34,444 nt of DNA from Welwitschia mirabilis (GCA_051453625.1 JBOZIK010000001.1:121307528-121341971); one strand, 5' to 3'. Numbered from the stretch's first letter, positions 19,101 to 30,374 are shown. Numbers and translations: made by a program. Notes: a model not told the origin generated them from the letters alone.

Positions 19101-21580
19101 GCAAACAGGAAAAAACATAAACAGAATGAAGCAAAAGCAAGCAAGAAAGCAGAAAAGCGAAAATGAAGATTCTCAGTAAAATCAAAGTGGTTGAAACAGA
19201 ATGAAATTTACATTGAAAATGTGCTAAAGTAAAATCCAAATGAAGGTGGTGACCTTCTTCTTCTCTTGTGTGGTGTATGAGAGAAAAATAATTAAGAGGA
19301 CCAAAAAAATGGCACCGGCTGTGTGCAAGAGAAAAATGATGAAAGAACAAATAAATCGTAGCAGAACGGAAGAGTTAGGATTGCAGAGGGGAGTGGATTT
19401 GAGCTACTGAAAGGAGATTTTCGGAAGTTGCAGAAGACAGCTGAAATTTGTTGGATAAGCGAGCCTTTGCAAATAAGAAATCTGAGACTTCTTTGTTCCC
19501 TTGACCTGCATGCTTTTCCAAGACCAGTACATGAATCCACAGTAGCTGTAAAGTTGTACATTTCAGTGAGATAACCATAAAGACTGAACTGCTGCGTTTG
19601 GATATTACATTACAGGAGGTTTTATTTTTTTTTTGCAAATGTTCTGCAGTTTTTTATGAGATTTGATCCATTGGCATTTTGAGTTTTACCATGAGCAGAA
19701 GGTCTAAGTGTTTCTTGTCTGCTAGGCATGAGGTTTTAGGCTTTGTGTAAATTTAAATGCTACCTTTTGAAGTAAATAGGTTAATATAATTATTACTGAA
19801 CGAAAATTTTCTACTTATTTTTGAAGTTAATTCCTGGGTAACTCTACTGCACTCGCTAGTGTCACTCCTTGTTTTGCTGGATGAAAACCCCCGAGTGGCC
19901 CTTGCTACCTTTGGAGCTGGCCACCAAATGTTACAGTTTTCGCATGTGATTTTAGCCAGGATGTTCAGTTCTTGCGTGTGATTTTTACCCATGCTGTTGA
20001 CTCTCACACCTGATTGTGTCTTGAATACATGAGTAGCAGCTTAAGATGATGGGAGAAAGGTTAGATAAGGGAAATATTAGTTTTTATTGCTTTCTTTCTT
20101 TTCTTTTTTAATTTTTGGTGGAAGAGGTGAATTATAAGACCCAACTGCCCTTTATGTCTATAGCAAGGGATCAACAATGGAATCTCTTATCTGCTTGCTA
20201 GTGTAACCCTACTGTGTGCTTGTAACTATGTTATCCTAATAGCTGCATACCAGCCCAATTCTATGATCTGATAGGCATTCAGCTATAAAATTCTTTCATC
20301 TTAAAATTCCATCTAGAGAGCTTAAGTTTAATTGGGTAAAAGATAGATGATGATAATGACAGGTAATTACATCTAGAGGGTCATGATGTGTTATGTCTGA
20401 ACGCCAAATAGGATCCAACATCTAAAAAACCTCTGTGAATATCAAATCTGATGCATTTCCTGCAAACCACCATTGTACATGTGGACACTGCATCAACTCA
20501 TAACAGTGTAAAAGATCCGAATTACTATCTGAAGGTTAAAGCTGCTTAAATATCTATTTAAAAATGGTTATTCCAAGTAACCACTTAAACCATGAGCAAC
20601 TTCTTTAACACAGTTTGCATTTAGAGCTGTAACACTCCTGGCATCTTTTGAAAATTGATTTCTTCTAATTTGCTGAGAATTTAAAATAATCAAGGCAATG
20701 GATGAAGAAAGCATTGACAACATATAAACTGTCAGTCCCTCTTACATCATTTTGCGTTTGTGTTTTTGCATTTATAGCGAGCTTATGGTATACGCATGGC
20801 TTCTACATCTCTTAACATTTGGATTTTGCTTTATAAACAACTTCTATTTGCTCAACAGGCGGCAGGTGCAGTTGGTGGTGTTTTGGCAATTGCAGAGTTA
20901 ATGCCTGCTGAATACAAGCACTTTTTAGTGGGTCCTTCCTTAAAGGTCGATTTGCATCAGGGAGCAGTGGCAGAAGGCGTTTTGACAATGCTAATCACAT
21001 ATCTAGTACTTCTCATTCTTATTAGAGGTCCCAGAAACACATTCTACAAGTCATTTCTGATTTCCTGCGTTACCATACTATTTGTTGTTGCTGGTTCTAC
21101 CTACACTGGACCATCTATGAACCCAATAAACGTAAGTTCTTTTTGTTTTCTCAAATCTTTGCTTCTGTTTGCTCACATTTGCAGTTTATGACTTGTGTAA
21201 ATAGCCTATTTTTTGTGCAAATATTCTAAAGGTCTCTACGTTAGTGTTGTTTACTTATGTTTAATAGATTTAGATGGCTGGTAGAATTATCCTTAAATGA
21301 TTTTTGCTTCCTGCATAATTTAGAAGAATTCGTGTGCTTGTTGCCATTGAGTAATCATTTTCAATTTTTCATTGACATCCTGTGGAAGGTTCCAAATAAC
21401 AAAAAGCTTCTGAACTGGTGTTCCTTTCAGGCATATGGATGGGCATACCTCAACAACACACACAATAATTGGGATCACTTCTATGTTTACTGGTTAGCCC
21501 CATTTGTTGGTTCCATTATATCAGCTCTATTATTTCGACTCACTGCACTCCCTCCACCACAAAAGCAGAAGGCTGCTTAA
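15819..21580 (+). CDS. SIP1: Small basic intrinsic protein (SIP1-type aquaporin), three exons
   Basis: The coding sequence is join(15819-16109, 20859-21131, 21431-21580). Both introns have GT-AG ends and sit in phase 0, and the product has 237 residues, the normal SIP size. SIPs are the plant MIP subfamily of the endoplasmic reticulum membrane and conduct water. The sequence shows the short N-terminus that starts almost directly in helix 1, six hydrophobic helices, and two pore motifs, NPT (residues 70-72) and NPI (185-187). Asn follows the second motif where most aquaporins have the selectivity-filter Arg; Asn there is usual in SIPs. The tail is short and basic (QKQKAA), a feature behind the subfamily name. 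NPT points to the SIP1;1 type. NPI in place of NPA is unusual. No frameshift or stop is present, and the only transposon insertion seen lies in intron 1, so the gene looks functional. Confidence 0.95.
17276..17440. repeat. GATC-rich degenerate repeat in intron 1
   Basis: About ten GATC words occur in 165 bp, within related phrases such as AGATCGCGATCCGC, GGGATCACGATCC and GGATCGCAATTC. A related but weaker block with GCGGATC and GCGGATTGCAGATC lies at about 16755-16830. CpG is kept here, unlike the surroundings. Confidence 0.55.
18565..18739 (+). mobile_element. tRNA-derived SINE in SIP1 intron 1
   Basis: A pol III A-box-like TGGCTTACCATG (18569-18580) is followed 37 bp later by a B box GGTTCAAATCC (18618-18628). 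After this tRNA-like head comes a non-tRNA body (18650-18739) that recurs inverted at 4648-4737. No acceptor-stem pairing is seen, so it is not a tRNA gene. The 3' limit is uncertain: an A-rich tract at 18888 could be the true tail of a longer element. Confidence 0.65.
18888..18927 (+). repeat. Poly(A)/(GAAA)n simple repeat
   Basis: A run of about 15 A is followed by five GAAA units and purine-rich sequence to about 18955. Possibly the tail of the upstream SINE. Confidence 0.85.
20859..21131 (+). CDS. SIP1: SIP1 coding exon 2 (residues 98-188)
   Basis: Encodes helix 3 (AAGAVGGVLAIAELMP), the loop with SLKVDLHQGAVAEG, helix 4 (LTMLITYLVLLILIRG), helix 5 (about residues 162-180) and the second pore motif GPSMNPIN. 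The exon ends directly after N188, with donor AAC|GTAAGT. NPI is encoded CCA ATA after AAC. The Ala-to-Ile change needs at least two base changes from any GCN codon. Confidence 0.94.
21132..21430 (+). other. SIP1 intron 2 (299 bp)
   Basis: GTAAGT donor and a pyrimidine-rich TTCCTTTCAG acceptor, phase 0, at the position directly after the second pore motif. No internal feature seen. Confidence 0.93.
21431..21580 (+). CDS. SIP1: SIP1 coding exon 3 (residues 189-237)
   Basis: Encodes AYGWAYLNNTHNNWDHFYVY, which is the strongly conserved segment between the second pore motif and helix 6 in SIPs. Helix 6 follows (WLAPFVGSIISALLFRL), then the tail TALPPPQKQKAA and TAA. The Lys residues near the C-terminus fit the ER-located subfamily. 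Confidence 0.95.
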   Translation, partial: AYGWAYLNNTHNNWDHFYVYWLAPFVGSIISALLFRLTALPPPQKQKAA

Positions 21581-22122
21581 GGGACTTGAATCTCAGACAT
21601 TTGATCTCTTGACATCTGAATAAGAGAAAGAGAAATGCCATTTTCATATGCCGGCTGCTGATTTTCTCTTGTAAAGGTCTTAGGCTTTGCATAAAATCGT
21701 TATTTAAAACGGAGGCATTTAATTCTTGAACAATTTTCTCCATTGAACTGTTTTTTTCCTTGATGTTAGGGTCGATGCTTTAAAGCTTTTGTTACAATGC
21801 TCTCAAAATCAAAACATCCGCGAATATTCAATTGAAATAGATGTTACTTGCATTTCTTATTCCTTTTTGTAACCACTCATTTTATGTTTGCGAAGTGCTT
21901 CAAAATTGGGCAAAGGAAATGAATTCACAGTCCGAATGGAAGAGAGCTGTGGAATTTGGTTGATGAATGAGTTATTCTATAAAGTAAAACTCAGAGAAGT
22001 CTTGAAGGCAAAGCTAACTCATTATATTTTTCGTGTGGTTCTAATTGCCATGCTTGGGACTTGAAATGTCTGTTGTAAAGGAACATGCTGTTTCTTTACA
22101 AGAAGCCTCAGAGATTGCAACA
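21581..22122 (+). other. SIP1 3' untranslated and downstream region
   Basis: Non-coding sequence after the stop codon. AATAAG at about 21619 and ATAAAA-like words near 21690 could serve as polyadenylation signals, but none is decisive. A minus-strand open frame near 21540-21743 is a shadow. Confidence 0.5.
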
Positions 22123-22546
22123 CAGTCTTTTTTGTTTCTCTAATATTTGTCCAAAGAAGAAGATATCATCTCTCTGAAAATGCGATTCAGGAAATTGGGG
22201 AAATTCCTGTGCTTTATGGAATAGAATAACCAAAATAGCCCATCACTACGATATCTTCTTTATCTTCTTCTGGTTGAGATCATCCTTTCCATGCTTCTTC
22301 AGAAGCATGCATCATGGCTTCAGAAAATATAATGTTTGTGCAAAATTTTTGTTCTACTTCCTGTGTGGATCTATTTAATAAGAAATATTTGCACAAATTT
22401 ATGAACGAGCATTTTATCTTTATGCAAGAGGACAAATTGTATGTATAGTAAAATTGAAGTCTGCACTTATGAATGCTTTTCAATGCCAATGTTGTCACTT
22501 ATGGACAAATATTAGAGAAACAAAATGGCCTTATAAGAAAAGACTG
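22123..22546. mobile_element. MITE-like foldback element downstream of SIP1
   Basis: TTTGTTTCTCTAATATTTGTCC is represented by a perfect 22-bp inverted repeat at 22131-22152 and 22503-22524. The match resumes outside it as CAGTCTTT (22123-22130) against its complement ending at 22546, with a 14-bp insertion in the right arm. The interior, 350 bp, has no coding content and contains a perfect 8-bp-stem hairpin at 22290-22309. Size and terminal inverted repeats fit a non-autonomous DNA transposon. No clear target duplication was found. Confidence 0.6.
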
Positions 22547-23639
22547 ATTATAACCTGATTTAAGGTTGGCTTTGATTGTTATTCATATGCAAGATATATT
22601 ATAATTTCAATCCATTACAATTTTTAAACCCGTTACTATCCGTTGCTTTTGTCAAACTGCTTAGTAACATTGCTTATGATAATTTTCATAATTGATATTT
22701 GGAATTTGGATTATGTTCATGCCTTTTTTTAGTGATAAATTGTAAGTTCCAAAATGAAATGGCCATCTTAGTCTTGTCCTTGAATTGTATTGATGTATGG
22801 CATTTTCATGTAAACATGAGGAAGTGGCTCATGCCAACTTAGTATTACAACAACGTTCCTAATTCATTCAAACGTAGTGACATGTTTTCAAAATAAAACA
22901 TCATAAACCAATTTCCATTGAAACCGGCTTTTGATGTTCATTTTCAGAGTGTGTGAATGGAGCCGATATAAGTACGCATTGGGAAACACATCGAGGGGGA
23001 GAGGGGAGCTATAAGAGTTGACAACCAGATTTTGATGTGTGGTTTTGCGTGGAAATTCCTTGATCATAGTTGGAGCTGGGTTGATCGCCCTTTTGCCACA
23101 ATCCTTTTACTAGTCGGCCAAGAGAGTCAGCCACCTACATAGTATTTCAGTTGTCAAAGGAGTACAACTGTAACAATTTTTTCCGAGTTTTAGAATTTTT
23201 ATAACTTTTTAATTATTTATAAAGAAAATGTACCGCTCCCGAGTAGCATTTTGCACATAATAGTGTAATATTATTCTAGAGTTTAAAAGATTCAAGTAGA
23301 ATGCAGGTAATAGAGAAGGAAGACTACTTTGAAGGTTTTGGAAGTGCAAATGGTGAAAATGTTTTTGATTATGTTTTACTCGATGATTTGTTTGAATCTT
23401 TATGTAAGGAGTATTGTTTATTGTTATATTTGCTCGTTGATCTATTGGATATCTTTCTTAGTTGAACTATATGTAATTTTTGAAGTGTGAAGCATTAAGG
23501 TTTTATGTGTTTGATATTTTTCAAAATCCTTTTTAGTAGTAGATCTTTTTGATCCATTCATGGTAATTGCCTCTTTAGATATTGGAGTTTTTAACCATTA
23601 CTATTGTGTCATTGTACATAAACAAACATCAAATTTTGC
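22547..23639. other. Intergenic DNA with a GC-elevated patch
   Basis: Mostly AT-rich with no domain. The patch at about 22920-23150 is richer in G, C and CpG (GGAGCCGATATAAG, ACATCGAGGGGGAGAGG). It has no long open frame or recognised product and could be a relic of a gene or promoter. The last part may include the 5' region of the LINE that starts at about 23640. Confidence 0.45.
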
Positions 23640-24484
23640 TTGGATTTATTTTATATAAAATTCCTTGTTGGTTCGAGCTGGAAAATCATTGTTCATTTTT
23701 CAAATAGTGGAGAGGGACATTGTTACTGGCATTGATTTGACTGTGAAATCAAAATTCTTTTACCACCACGTGACATTCCTTGCACATGTTACTTTGTAGA
23801 GATTAATTTGTATCAGTAGAAGAAAGAATTGAAAGTTAAAGGGGCGTAACACAACTTATGTTCAAAAAGTCATAAGGAAAGATGTTTATTTCTATTGTTG
23901 TCAAGAAGGCGTTATGTGTTACGACTACTTAGCATTGAATTAAAAAAGGCTTGGGAGGAATAACGATCTTGTGTTGCGAAAAGAATGATGTTGCTCAATC
24001 TTTAATGTGATATTAAATCCTTTTCGATCTTATCGGTAGGCCCTTTCTTAACTTCATATGGAAAAGGAAAGGTTGAAAAGAATATTTTCCTCCTAGGGCA
24101 TTTAATGATGCTTATTTAACTTCTCACATTATTAACTCAAATGTAGATACACAATGATTTCGATTTGATTAGCAAAAGGAAAAAGGACAATATGGAGAGA
24201 GATTCAACCCCATTAAAAATTCAAGTAACTTTCAATATTCAATCACCAACTGATTTTGATTCTAGTAGTTCTTTCTTGAATAATTGATTTATTGTTGTTA
24301 GCGATATGGAATGTGAATTTGAAGATGATTAAAGATATTAGGGAAGACCTCATTTGTTGATAAACAATATTAGTTCTTTCATGGAATGTTTGAGGCACTT
24401 TAAATAGGTTTCAACCTAAGATTGTGGGAGATTTCCTTTTCAATTAACAATTAGTTCCTGATTTTGTCTTATTACAAGAAACTA
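23640..24484 (+). pseudogene. L1-type LINE, ORF1 end and ORF2 start, + strand, truncated
   Basis: + strand fragments in order are an IPCWFELEN block, a VEINLYQ...KELKVKG block and a FYCCQEG remnant of a Cys/His knuckle, all as in plant L1 ORF1 (gag-like) proteins. Near 24379 ORF2 begins with LSWNV, a stop, GTLNRFQPKIVGDF, and PDFVLLQETI at the end. WNV and LQET are the first two endonuclease motifs. Homology stops at 24484, exactly where the poly-T start of an opposite-strand LINE lies. Stops in each block show decay. Confidence 0.6.
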
Positions 24485-26254
24485 TTTTTTTCTTTTTTTT
24501 GGTTTGTTAAAAAACTGACTTTATTAACTACCTTCCAAAACAAAAAGTGGTAGATACATCACTAACCTTTTCTAAATAGAACAGAACTGCCAAACTTTAA
24601 AGAGTTTATCCCTTGTTTATGTAACTCGGAAATTTCCCAATTTTCTTTCACAACGTTATCAAAGAAAAAGGCTAGAGAGGACATAATATCAAGTTTGATG
24701 GAAAAATGAAACGAAGAAACCATTTCATCTATAAAAATAACTACATTCCTTAGCTTCTATAGCTTTTTCAAAAGGTAACATCTTGTTGCATTCCAAAGTG
24801 TGTTTTTTACTATTAACTTGAGGCCCTTTTCTAAACAGCCCATATTCTTTATCACTACAATGTTCATAAAAGCAAGTGTTAAGCCATGGCTATCCCTTAC
24901 TAGCTATAAGAGAGTCCTCAAGTGTGTGTAAAAAGGATTCTTTAATTTGACAAAGGCAATAAACTAGATTTTGAATACCCATATGCACCAAACAATGATG
25001 TAATGGATGCCCCTGAAAAACAAAGACATCACATAAAGAAAGCTATTTTTGGAGGAATATAAATCTTCCAAATTTCAACATAAATCATCTACCATCCTTC
25101 TCCATCAATATCGACTTCCTAGAAGTGAGAGAATCACCATTAATATTGACTTCCCAAAAGCAAGATAATCATGAAGAAATGGAGACTTCTTGAATTTGGC
25201 ACTCATAACCAAGTCTATAAGAATAGCTGTAGAAAGGAGTTGTAGGGAACTAGTTCCAATTACTAAAAACATTTTTGTCATCACATTATTGCAAGCATTC
25301 TAAGTGTATTCTTGAAAAAAATAAAAATTTCTTGTTTGGTGATCCCAATAGAGAGGATTTTGCTCTAACTTTACTCCAGCAAATGGGAGAAGGATTGCCT
25401 AATGGCCAAACATCTTTCAGATGCTTCAGACATAAACACAACAGCCTTAAGGATTGATGAGAGTGTATAGGTTTTTCGTAAATTTCAATTTTTATCCACC
25501 ATAAAGAAGTCTCTCTAGATCAAGAAATATCATCTGACCATAAACCATTTTTAACCTTTGTCTGATCCTACCAGATAGCAATCCAAATAGTAGAACTCCT
25601 AAACTTTATTGGAAAATGAGATAAAATAAGATCATTAAGTATAAGCTTTGCCACCTAAAGGGCATCCGTTGGCAATAGCATCCCACACTAAAACCTTCCA
25701 GAGTTCATTATCGCAATAGGCACACATAATCTAGTTCGTTGTAATGGAGGTCCTCTAATATTCTGGATTTGTAATACCAAGCCTACTCGTCTTCTTTACC
25801 CTACAATGCATGTCCTAAGAGATCCTTCTAAACCTAGACCTCCTTCTTGAAAATCAAACAAAATCTGTAAGTCACTTTGTAATCTTTTTATATGCTATCT
25901 TATTAGAAGCAATACAAGAAGAAAGTAAACATGAATAAAAGAAAAAACCTTTGTTGCAGCAATAACCCTCCCAACCAAGTTGAGTTTCTTGTGAAACCAA
26001 GCTGATAATTTATGTTAAATCTTTTGTTTTACCCATGCTTAAAGCATCTGGAAGCCAAACACACCAAAGCCAAATGATATGTCCAAAATTCTAAAAATGT
26101 GACTTTAAGGGATTGGATGTCCTAGAAAGCCTAAAAGACTAGTTTTCCCATAGGCCTAGAAAGATGGGTTTTTCCTAATTCACATGTGATTCAAAGGCTT
26201 AACAAAAAATCTAAATGCATTGCATGAGGGCCAAAGTATCTTGATGTATATTTT

Positions 26255-26730
26255 TGACAAAGAAAAAAGAATCATCTACAAATTCAACATGATCAAACTA
26301 ACCCATATTGTGGGGAAGCTAAATCCCATAAAGCAACGCTACATGTAACTTTTTCTAAATTAAATACCCAAGCCCATCTATAGCTAAAATGTATAGGTAG
26401 AGTCCAAGAGACATCCTTACCCTGTTGATCTTCTCAATACAAAGGACAAAGAGGAAATGACATTCCCTATAACTAAGGCACTAGCATCCTTAAATAACTT
26501 CAAAATGTAGTCTAGAAAATATTTATTTACATCTTCAAAATAAATGACCAAGAGATGTAGTTGTAGGCCTTGGAACAATCTATTTTAACAAAAGTAACAT
26601 TTTTCCTTAAGCAATAACCCACTTCCAGCCTTCTTCTAACATTATCCAAAATGCACTTACCAAAAACAAAGGCAACTTGTTTAGGACAAATAAGCACTAG
26701 TAAGAAAGTCTTTAAGCACAAAGTAATCAC
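26255..26730 (-). pseudogene. L1 reverse transcriptase segment
   Basis: The minus strand reads LVLICPKQVAFVFGKCILDN, then NVTFVKIDCSKAYNYISWSF. These match the 'Q.AFV.GR.ILDN' and 'IKID..KAYD.VSW' blocks; the D of KID is the first catalytic Asp, and the usual D of KAYD is N here. Further on (frame changed) comes VEFVDDSFFF, with FVDD at 26271-26282 as the YADD equivalent carrying the catalytic Asp pair. The spacing between the blocks is shorter than normal, so part of the palm is deleted. A + strand frame at 26821-27219 lies outside this segment and is antisense to the element. Confidence 0.78.
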
Positions 26731-27839
26731 TTTAACAATGATCTTGATGTGTGCAATGATCTTAATGTGTTTACTAAAGGGACTAAGCTTGAATCACTAA
26801 GTCATTAACCTTCAACTCCTTTGGAAATGATCTTTATCTCAGCAATGTTCATAAAAGACCTAAGGATTCCCTTGAAGACTCCCTCCCAAAAACTTGAAAA
26901 AGATCTAGATCAACTTTATTCTAAAACTCTTTATAATACTTTACAAGGCCATATATTCCAAAAAATTTATTACATGGGATGGAGAAACAAGATTTTTTCA
27001 TCTCCTCAAAAGAAAAGGGTCTATTACACCAATCTTTCTTCTATCCCCTTATTCACGAATTATTTCTTCCATTTCAAGCCAAAGCTAGTATTACTCATCA
27101 AAACTGTTAAAATTTCCATGAAGCTTAGAAAATTCTTCCACAAAACCATGCAAAATACCCTCAATAGAATTATTAAAGGTTCCATTTATATTAAGCATAT
27201 TAACATCTACTTTCTTTGATGTCGCTTTGGCAAATTGAAGAAAACTCTTTATTGCATTTGTCTTTCTTTCAAAGCCAACGAGTCAAGGATTGGATCATAA
27301 GACACATTCCCTATAATTGGCAACTTCCTAAAGCTTTATTTCTTATTGATAAGATCTAGCTAATCTTAACTATCATCAAGGTGATTAAACACTAACCTCT
27401 CTAAACTTTTTATAGCATTTTGGAGGTTCTTACTCTAAGAATTTATTAATCAGATAGGATATTCCCCCCTATCTTTCCATAAGATCACACACTCTTCTAT
27501 AATTAGAGCACTAGAGTTAAATACAAAATGACATCTAGGACTATGTTTACTACATACGTTATTCTACAAAAAATCCATAAGAAATAGATTGTGCTCAAAA
27601 AGGATGGCATGAAAAAAACACTTCATTGTAAGATTGTTGTTTTTAACATAATATAAAGAAGATTCATAAGAAAAGTAAACTTTGTGAAGCCTTTTAGAAA
27701 TCTTTACCCCATCATAATCTTAGCAACGAGAAACCAGAGCTAAAAAAACAGGCTAAGCCTTTAATTTGAGCCACATTGTTCTTTCCTCATAATTTCAATA
27801 AAATAAATCACCTTCAGTTCAATATTTATCATTCTCAAT

Positions 27840-28285
27840 CATATTAAAATTTCCAATAAGGATCCAAAAGGCTTCTAAAAGAGTTTAGTGCAACCTATTC
27901 CAAATAGATGCCCATTCATGGATAGGGTTAAGAGCCTACCCATAAGCTACACCTACCAACTCCTCTTTGTAATTAAATGTAATTCAAACCACTAAATGTG
28001 AGGAATTCTATCCTTTATCTACAATCAAGTTTCCTACCCTTTTAATTATTAGTGAATCCATAACTCCCCTTCCCCTCTTATGATTTCAGTAGAAATGAGT
28101 ATGAAAATTTGGATTTCCTTATAAGAAAAATTCAGATTAGCTTTGTTGCTCTTTACTTCTTGAAGAGCAATAATTTTAGATAATAAAAACTTAAATCTAA
28201 CAAAAAATTTTTAACCACATATTTCCTGATAGGATTTGTATGACCCCTACCATCCCACAAAAAAATATGCACCATGAGAGAGCTA
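27840..28285 (-). pseudogene. L1 endonuclease segment
   Basis: ORF2 appears to start at an ATG near 28273 with MVHIFLWDGRGHTNP, followed after a frameshift by KIIALQEVKSNKANLN. It ends in WILIGNFNMIEN with GNFNM at 27840-27854. These correspond to the 'WN.RG', 'LQE.K' and 'GDFN' motifs of the APE-like endonuclease. The catalytic Glu in LQEV is kept; the Asp of GDFN is Asn. Confidence 0.72.
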
Positions 28286-28719
28286 TGTGAAGGGATTCTC
28301 CCTCAATTGTTTATAACTCATTTATCTAATTCAACGAATGTTTAATCTTCATTTCTAGGTAATATGAAAAGATATTTTAGTTAGATGAAGCATACCTCCC
28401 AAAAAAAATTCTATTTTTGTTAGAGAGGGGGATTGAAGCCTATTACTATCTCTACCTCTCTGTTCTAAAAGAAACATCATTGCACCTGATTTTGCTAGAA
28501 TTTTCTTTCATTGTCATAGTGCACTAAATTTCTTCTTTAGTAACTAAAATATTTTTACTCTTTCCCTTTGAACTACTACCTTTTTCTGTCTATTGAATTG
28601 GAAAATCCTTATTCTAATTACCTTAGCTAATTAAAACCTTAGTTCTTGCATTAGTTTCCTTTAGTATCATAAGATCCTTAATTTGTAGTGTCTCTTCTAT
28701 CCTTTTAGGATTAGCATTA

Positions 28720-28930
28720 TTATCTAGTCTAATAGCCTATTTGATCTTCTTCATGAGTTTTGGGTAGTTTCAAATTCTACAATTAGATTGTTGATAGTCA
28801 AAGTAGGTATTTGCTAGATTGAAAAATACCAAAGGAAGTGTATAGGAAAAATTCCCAACCTGAATTTCTCTATTATCTGGTAGATATTTCATAAGGTTTA
28901 CTTGAATATAAACTCTCTTATCAGGTCAAC
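28720..28930 (-). pseudogene. L1 ORF1 (gag-like) C-terminal segment
   Basis: The minus strand shows KRVYIQVNLMKYLPDNREIQ, VGNFSYTLP and YFDYQQSNCRI, a stop, NYPKL. This follows the plant LINE ORF1 pattern 'V-V-----LP--I-I--G' and then a Cys/His knuckle ending C-x-x-C/NCPKL. Most knuckle Cys residues are mutated. Confidence 0.6.
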
Positions 28931-29060
28931 TTTTCCATATCGTGGATGACTCTATGTAATATAGATGTTAGCAATCTGATAGGCGTAGTAGTAGTTAGCT
29001 AAACTAACAGTGGCCTATCTCATCATATCATAGAAAGCTTTGGATGTAAACCTTAGATAA

Positions 29061-30374
29061 TATAAGCTAGGATTGAAAATTGTCTATTTTTGTTTATCTT
29101 CTTTCTATAAAAAATACCTTATACAAGGTCTTTGTGAAAAGGAGAAAGCTAAAAAGAAATAGACAATGATTGGTAGCCAAACCTACAAAAAGAAAAATGG
29201 ACAACCACAGTATTATACTTTGATAGTCTGTCATCATATGTGTAGTATATTGTCTATAGTTGTGACTTAAAGGAAGCTATGAGTGATTCTTTAGAGACAC
29301 ATATTACAAAACAAAGAAGTCACTAATTATAAGAATAGGATCATGCATTAAACTAGTTGGTAAGCTTAAGCGACTAATATTTTCTAATCAATGGTTACAA
29401 ATGGAACTCAAATGGAAACAAAAGATAGCAACTGATTTTGACTAATACTATGATGCAATTTACATTTAAATGCAGTAAAAGCAACTAAGCTACTTAACCA
29501 ATTCATAAAACAAAAGAATTAAATAATCTAAAGGCACCTAGCTTCTGTGACTTGAGTCGTATAAACAATAAGGAGACCTCAACGTGATTAACTATTTTGG
29601 AACTAAAGCAAGATCACATAAAATACTAAAAACCAAGCCTTATTGCATTCAAATAATGATTACAAGCAAAATTTACTATAATTGCTGAAAGCCTGTTTGC
29701 ATCTAATTCTTCTTTATTTTACTAATGAATCAAATTTTTCAATGTAATAAAGGGAATATTTATAATTATTTGTAAGGAAAAATTGGGCAAAACAACAAAG
29801 TATTCCACATGAGGAAGCTAGAGTTTTAATTACAAATTTGGAATTGTAGTCTTTACATTGATTTTGATAGGGGTTTTTTCATACTTTGATTCTATCACAT
29901 GCCTGTCACCCAAGCAATAGTTATAAAATAGCCTTTTGATCCTTATCGTGCTCTCATCACCGCCTATTGTAATAACTATCATAGCACGATATTAAGATAT
30001 TATTCAACTTGACTTAAACTTATCAACAAACTGTTACTTTGTAATAGCATTATTCTCTTTTGTTCTTCTCAAGACACAATGGTATCTTCTCTATCGCTAG
30101 GTAATAATTCTATCACATTGATGTTGCCAAGTAATATATTTTAATCTCACTTTCTTTATTTAGCTATTCATTGCTTTGTACTCTGAGCTTGAACATGTTG
30201 TCACTAGTCTATCACTCAGTGAGAGTACTTTATCACATTGCACCAGGTTTGATCATTCTAGAGCCATGTTCCTATAGTATCTAGAATCCTATAGGGGGAA
30301 CAAAGAAGATTCTAAAAACTTATTAAATAATCTTTAAAATAAAAATACTTTACTTGAAAAAGAATCACTGAAAA
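29061..30374. other. AT-rich DNA, no gene recognised
   Basis: No domain or RNA gene seen. A short inverted repeat TATCGTGCT / AGCACGATA sits at 29944-29952 and 29983-29991. The last 100 bp probably belong to the LTR that is clearly matched from 30375. Confidence 0.5.

Larger units (their letters stand above)
16110..20858 (+). other. SIP1 intron 1 (4749 bp)
   Basis: GTAATA donor and TTTGCTCAACAG acceptor, phase 0. It contains a GATC-rich block (17276-17440), a tRNA-derived SINE (18565-18739) and an A/GAAA tract (18888-18927). No coding domain is recognisable; the open frames on both strands (for example near 18050 and 19050-19640) show no family features. The length is large for a SIP intron and fits a genome with repeat-expanded introns. 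Confidence 0.9.
24485..29060 (-). mobile_element. L1-type LINE, minus strand, near full length, decayed
   Basis: The minus strand carries, from right to left, an ORF1 knuckle region (about 28720-28930), an ORF2 endonuclease start (about 28285) with WDGRGHTNP and IIALQEVKSNK, GNFNM at 27840-27854, RT blocks at 26527-26730, FVDD at 26271-26282, and a degenerate C-terminal region. The left end is a T run (24485-24503), the poly(A) tail of a minus-strand element. The element cuts into the + strand LINE at 23640-24484. Numerous stops and frameshifts make it inactive. The 5' limit near 29060 is approximate. Confidence 0.75.

Noticed and set aside
19048-20007. Several minus-strand frames of 84-100 codons in SIP1 intron 1
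   Set aside because: No domain, no start context and overlapping in different frames; best treated as chance frames in an intron.
26821-27219. 132-codon + strand open frame
   Set aside because: It lies antisense within the minus-strand L1 and shows no domain; its length is a by-product of base composition.
29944-29991. Short inverted repeat TATCGTGCT / AGCACGATA
   Set aside because: Nine-base arms with a 30-base loop and no further structure; within chance expectation for a window of this size.
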